Of a stretch of DNA of 64,000 nucleotides, positions 61,959 to 64,000 are shown piece after piece; the first letter of the stretch is position 1; each line of letters starts with the position of its first letter. The DNA lies in NCBI RefSeq assembly GCF_002005565.1, contig NZ_BDJC01000003.1, positions 124,001 through 188,000 of the forward strand. Direction: 5' to 3'. The stretch is from Streptomyces sp. JHA26 (lineage in GTDB: Bacteria > Actinomycetota > Actinomycetes > Streptomycetales > Streptomycetaceae). The position numbers and the translations under genes are program-made. The notes beneath the pieces were generated by a model. That model ran no database searches and was not told where the DNA came from. It saw only the letters and a program-made list of their open reading frames with translations.

Positions 61959-62058
61959 TGAGCGTCCGAGAAAGGGGCGGGCGGCGCCCGACCCGTACAT
62001 ACGGCAGGGGAGCTCCGTTTCCGCCATGCCGCCGCCTCCCAGCAGCGATACTGGATGC

Positions 62059-62421
62059 ATGGACTCGACGATCACCGCCCCCCGCGCCGAGGTACTGCGG
62101 GACCGCTACCGCAGCCGGCTGCCCGAGCGCTTGCAGGAGCTGGTCGGCCCCGTCGAGGGCAACGTGGACCTGCCGCTCCACATCGTCTGGTCCGGGCGGA
62201 CCAGCTACAGCCTGGACCGTCCGAAGTCCCGCATGACGCTCTACCGGACCGTCCTCGCCGAAGGACTCCGTGAGGACCTGGTGGCACTCCTGCACCACCG
62301 GCTGCTCACCGAGCAGTGGCCCGTGCTGCGGCGCTTGATCAGCCCCTACATCCGCGAGGTCTGGGAGGACGCTTTCCCCGAGCTGCTCCGCACCGCTCCG
62401 GCCGACACGGCCGCCGCGTGA
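62059..62421 (+). CDS. 120-aa partner protein of the AbiEii-type nucleotidyltransferase
   Basis: 120 aa starting MDSTITAPRAEVLRDRYRSR, with LPLHIVWSGRTSYSLDRPKS in the middle and a helical C-terminal half (LHHRLLTEQWPVLRRLI). No winged-helix AbiEi-type antitoxin domain is visible. Its stop overlaps the GTG of the nucleotidyltransferase gene (GTGA), so the two form a tight module, and both were duplicated together (43808-44402). It may be the antitoxin or a target-linked partner; the family is not one I can name. Confidence 0.7.
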   Translation: MDSTITAPRAEVLRDRYRSRLPERLQELVGPVEGNVDLPLHIVWSGRTSYSLDRPKSRMTLYRTVLAEGLREDLVALLHHRLLTEQWPVLRRLISPYIREVWEDAFPELLRTAPADTAAA

Positions 62422-63077
62422 AGCTCACTCCGCTCCACGAGCGTCTCCTCGCCGACATCCTCGACATCGGCTCCCCCTACCCTCTGGTCCTCACCGGCGG
62501 ATACGCCGTGCAGGCCCACGGCCTGGTCGAACGCTTCAGCCGCGACCTCGACGTCGCCACCGAGAACCCCGCTCCGATGCAGGAGATCGTCGCCTCACTC
62601 ACAGCGGGTCTCAGCGAGCGCGGATGGCGGACCACGCACGTCCAGACCGATCCGCTCAGCGGCCGTTTCCTCGTCACTGAGCCGGACACCGGTGAGGAGT
62701 GCGAGGTCGACGTCCTCAAGGAGGCGTTCTGGGCCCCTCCCGCTCAGACCCCCTACGGCCCTGTTCTTTCCCTCGATGACGTGATCGGCACCAAGGTCCG
62801 TGCCCTCGCCGACCGCGGCACCGTCCGTGACCTCATCGACGTCCAAGCTGCCTCCCGCCACCGCTCCACCGCCGACCTCGAATCCCTGGGCCGCCGTCGT
62901 GCCTACGACGAGTTCAGCCTTGAAGACCTCCGGGACAGGCTCATTGGCGCGGAGTGGTACGAGGATGAGGACTACACCGCGTATGGGCTCACCTCCCGCC
63001 AGATCGACGAACTCAAGGCGTGGGCACTGGAGTGGGCGGAGGATCTGGGTGCGCGGATCCATGACGAGAACGCCTGA
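62418..63077 (+). CDS. AbiEii/AbiGii-family nucleotidyltransferase (toxin-like)
   Basis: 219 aa. The nucleotidyltransferase motif is GGYAVQAHGLVERFSRDLDV (GG...DLD) at residues ~26-45, followed by CEVDVLKEAFW and LSLDDVIGTKVRALADRGTVRDLIDV, the metal-binding and Lys/Arg motifs of the AbiEii (DUF1814) group. Members act as type IV toxins or phage-abortive proteins by transferring nucleotides. It is the intact copy of the sequence fragmented at 41450-41563 and 44166-44402. Confidence 0.85.
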   Translation: MKLTPLHERLLADILDIGSPYPLVLTGGYAVQAHGLVERFSRDLDVATENPAPMQEIVASLTAGLSERGWRTTHVQTDPLSGRFLVTEPDTGEECEVDVLKEAFWAPPAQTPYGPVLSLDDVIGTKVRALADRGTVRDLIDVQAASRHRSTADLESLGRRRAYDEFSLEDLRDRLIGAEWYEDEDYTAYGLTSRQIDELKAWALEWAEDLGARIHDENA

Positions 63078-63179
63078 GAAGGGGGCATCGCGAGGGGCAG
63101 CTGAGCGATGCCCCGCAGTGGACTCACGGCGAAGCTGGGCTGCGGCAACGGTCAAACATTGCATCCCGCTCCCGCTCCC

Positions 63180-63521
63180 AAAGCCTGTCCGCGAAGCCGG
63201 ATCCGCGGGCCGATAGGCCGGCCGCAGATTTCGGACCCGGTCCTTGAGCACGGTCAGGCTGCGGTCCCAGCCGATCCGCTCAACGATCACCGTCGCCGGC
63301 ATATCGGGCCACTGATCGAGCGGTTCACGGATCTGCGGCTCGACCGCGTCCACGATCGAGCCCTTCGGCGCCCGCTGGTACTTCGGCGGCGCGTCGTCCG
63401 CGATCGCCCTGCAGACGGTGTTCCTCGAGATCCCCGGCTTCCTCGCGGTCGCCCGCACCGGCATCCGCTCGGCCCGGTGAAGCCGGCGGAGCTCCGCCCA
63501 GTCCTCCACGCTGATCACCAC
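63180..63521 (-). pseudogene. IS21-family transposase (IstA) N-terminal fragment
   Basis: From an ATG at 63521: MVISVEDWAELRRLHRAERM, a helix-turn-helix ARKPGISRNTVCRAIADDAP and KYQRAPKGSIVDAVEPQIRE, as in IstA. The frame then reads PADPASR and loses similarity, so only the DNA-binding N-terminus remains. Nothing resembling IstB follows. Confidence 0.75.
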
Positions 63522-63840
63522 TCCTCCCGGCCTGACTCAACGAGTTTTGGCAATCTGCGCAGCGCCCGGCCAATCGCCCTGCCGCTCGATCCGGTCGGGC
63601 ATGAAAAGGTCAGGCTGCTCATACAGGTTCGTGCGCAAGAACCGCAGCCGCCGTACCCGTGCCTCATCTGCCTGCTACTGAGCAAGGTCTTCCGGTGTGC
63701 TCTCCGAGAGCGCCAGTTCTACACGGGCAGTCAGACACCGGTACCTGGTGGCGCAAGGCGGCGGGGTGGCTTGAACATTTTCGGGGCCCGGTGCCGAGGA
63801 TGGCCCAGTGCTCGAGGCAGCGCCTGTCCACCTGAAGTGT
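63522..63840. other. gene-poor spacer with one short coding-like remnant
   Basis: The minus strand at ~63537-63680 reads RRLRFLRTNLYEQPDLFMPD and ERQGDWPGAAQIAKTR before a stop, which looks protein-like but has no start or recognised family. Nothing else is seen. Confidence 0.3.
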
Positions 63841-63841
63841 C

Positions 63842-64000
63842 GTCAGGCAAGTCAGCATCCGGTCAGCATGAGCCGTCGGCCTTTCCTGGAGGATTGCTTG
63901 AACAGACGCCGGTGCGGCGCGAAAGCCCAGGTGTGAAGCCGTCTCGCCCGAGCGGAGCGATGTTCCTCACAATTCTCGACCGGCGTGTTCCGGTGTACAG
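63842..64000 (+). repeat. partial third copy of the direct-repeat family (runs off the end)
   Basis: CGTCAGGCAAGTCAGCATCC matches 43030 onward, and 63930-64000 (CCCAGGTGTGAAGC, GCGATGTTC, TCTCGACCGG, GTGTACAG) matches the ~70 bp preceding the core of copies A and B. The core itself would begin just beyond base 64000. Confidence 0.55.

Overview
The window is from a high-GC actinomycete, almost certainly a Streptomyces. The evidence is strong codon bias, many GTG starts, dense ATGA/GTGA stop-start overlaps, and a malR-malEFG-aglA locus of the type seen in S. coelicolor. Two thirds of it is a coherent alpha-glucan region; the rest is accessory DNA.

1-20.1 kb: an acarbose/acarviostatin-type pseudo-oligosaccharide cluster. 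Thirteen minus-strand genes, nearly all overlapping or coupled, run from a divergent promoter at about 17.8-18.0 kb to the left edge. In transcription order they are a class III aminotransferase (AcbV-like), an ABC exporter (AcbW/X/Y), a maltokinase-fold kinase (AcbU-like), a glycosyltransferase (AcbS-like), a nucleotidyltransferase (AcbR-like), a PfkB kinase (AcbK-like), a glycosyltransferase fused to a HAD phosphatase (AcbI+AcbJ), an amylomaltase (AcbQ), 2-epi-5-epi-valiolone synthase (AcbC), a cupin, a ROK kinase (AcbM) and a sugar-epimerase-type SDR that leaves the window. The other arm encodes dTDP-glucose synthase and 4,6-dehydratase (AcbA, AcbB). Together these supply the C7-cyclitol, the dTDP-amino-deoxyhexose, the coupling enzymes and the export of a C7N alpha-glucosidase/amylase inhibitor.

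20.1-38.2 kb: the maltodextrin locus. It holds malR, malE-malF-malG, an alpha-glucosidase, a second LacI/MalR paralogue, a secreted CBM20 alpha-amylase, and two tandem secreted GH13 proteins, the second a bifunctional amylase/pullulanase of 1802 aa. The aminotransferase operon, malE and the amylase share TCTGAAA/TTGC operator-like motifs.

38.2-41.2 kb: a small secreted protein of the tendamistat (proteinaceous alpha-amylase inhibitor) family, whose upstream region carries nearly the same operator as malE, then a secreted GH10-type xylanase. The strain therefore appears to encode a small-molecule and a protein amylase inhibitor beside its own amylases and maltodextrin uptake genes.

41.3-45.3 kb: FKBP isomerase, then a graveyard of mobile-element debris (IS3 and tyrosine-recombinase fragments, a broken copy of an AbiEii-type module), then an intact cobalamin riboswitch with a thioredoxin-like [2Fe-2S] protein.

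45.3-54.3 kb: a putative metallophore or metal-acquisition island. A TauD-like oxygenase and MFS exporter diverge from a FecCD/ATPase/lipoprotein importer over a Zur-like box. They are followed by a methyltransferase-like protein, a DUF364 (putative heavy-metal chelation) protein, a GHMP kinase and a PLP-dependent beta-family enzyme. I know of no characterised product for this set. Similar ~115-bp direct repeats flank the region.

54.3-64 kb: a methyltransferase pseudogene, then a five-gene minus-strand cassette (XRE regulator, TIR protein, NTPase with an altered P-loop, two-TM protein, small protein). Two members carry ATVHN...VQA motifs resembling bacterial amyloid signalling sequences, which suggests an immune-type conflict system. 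The window ends with an intact AbiEii-type module and IS5/IS21 remnants.
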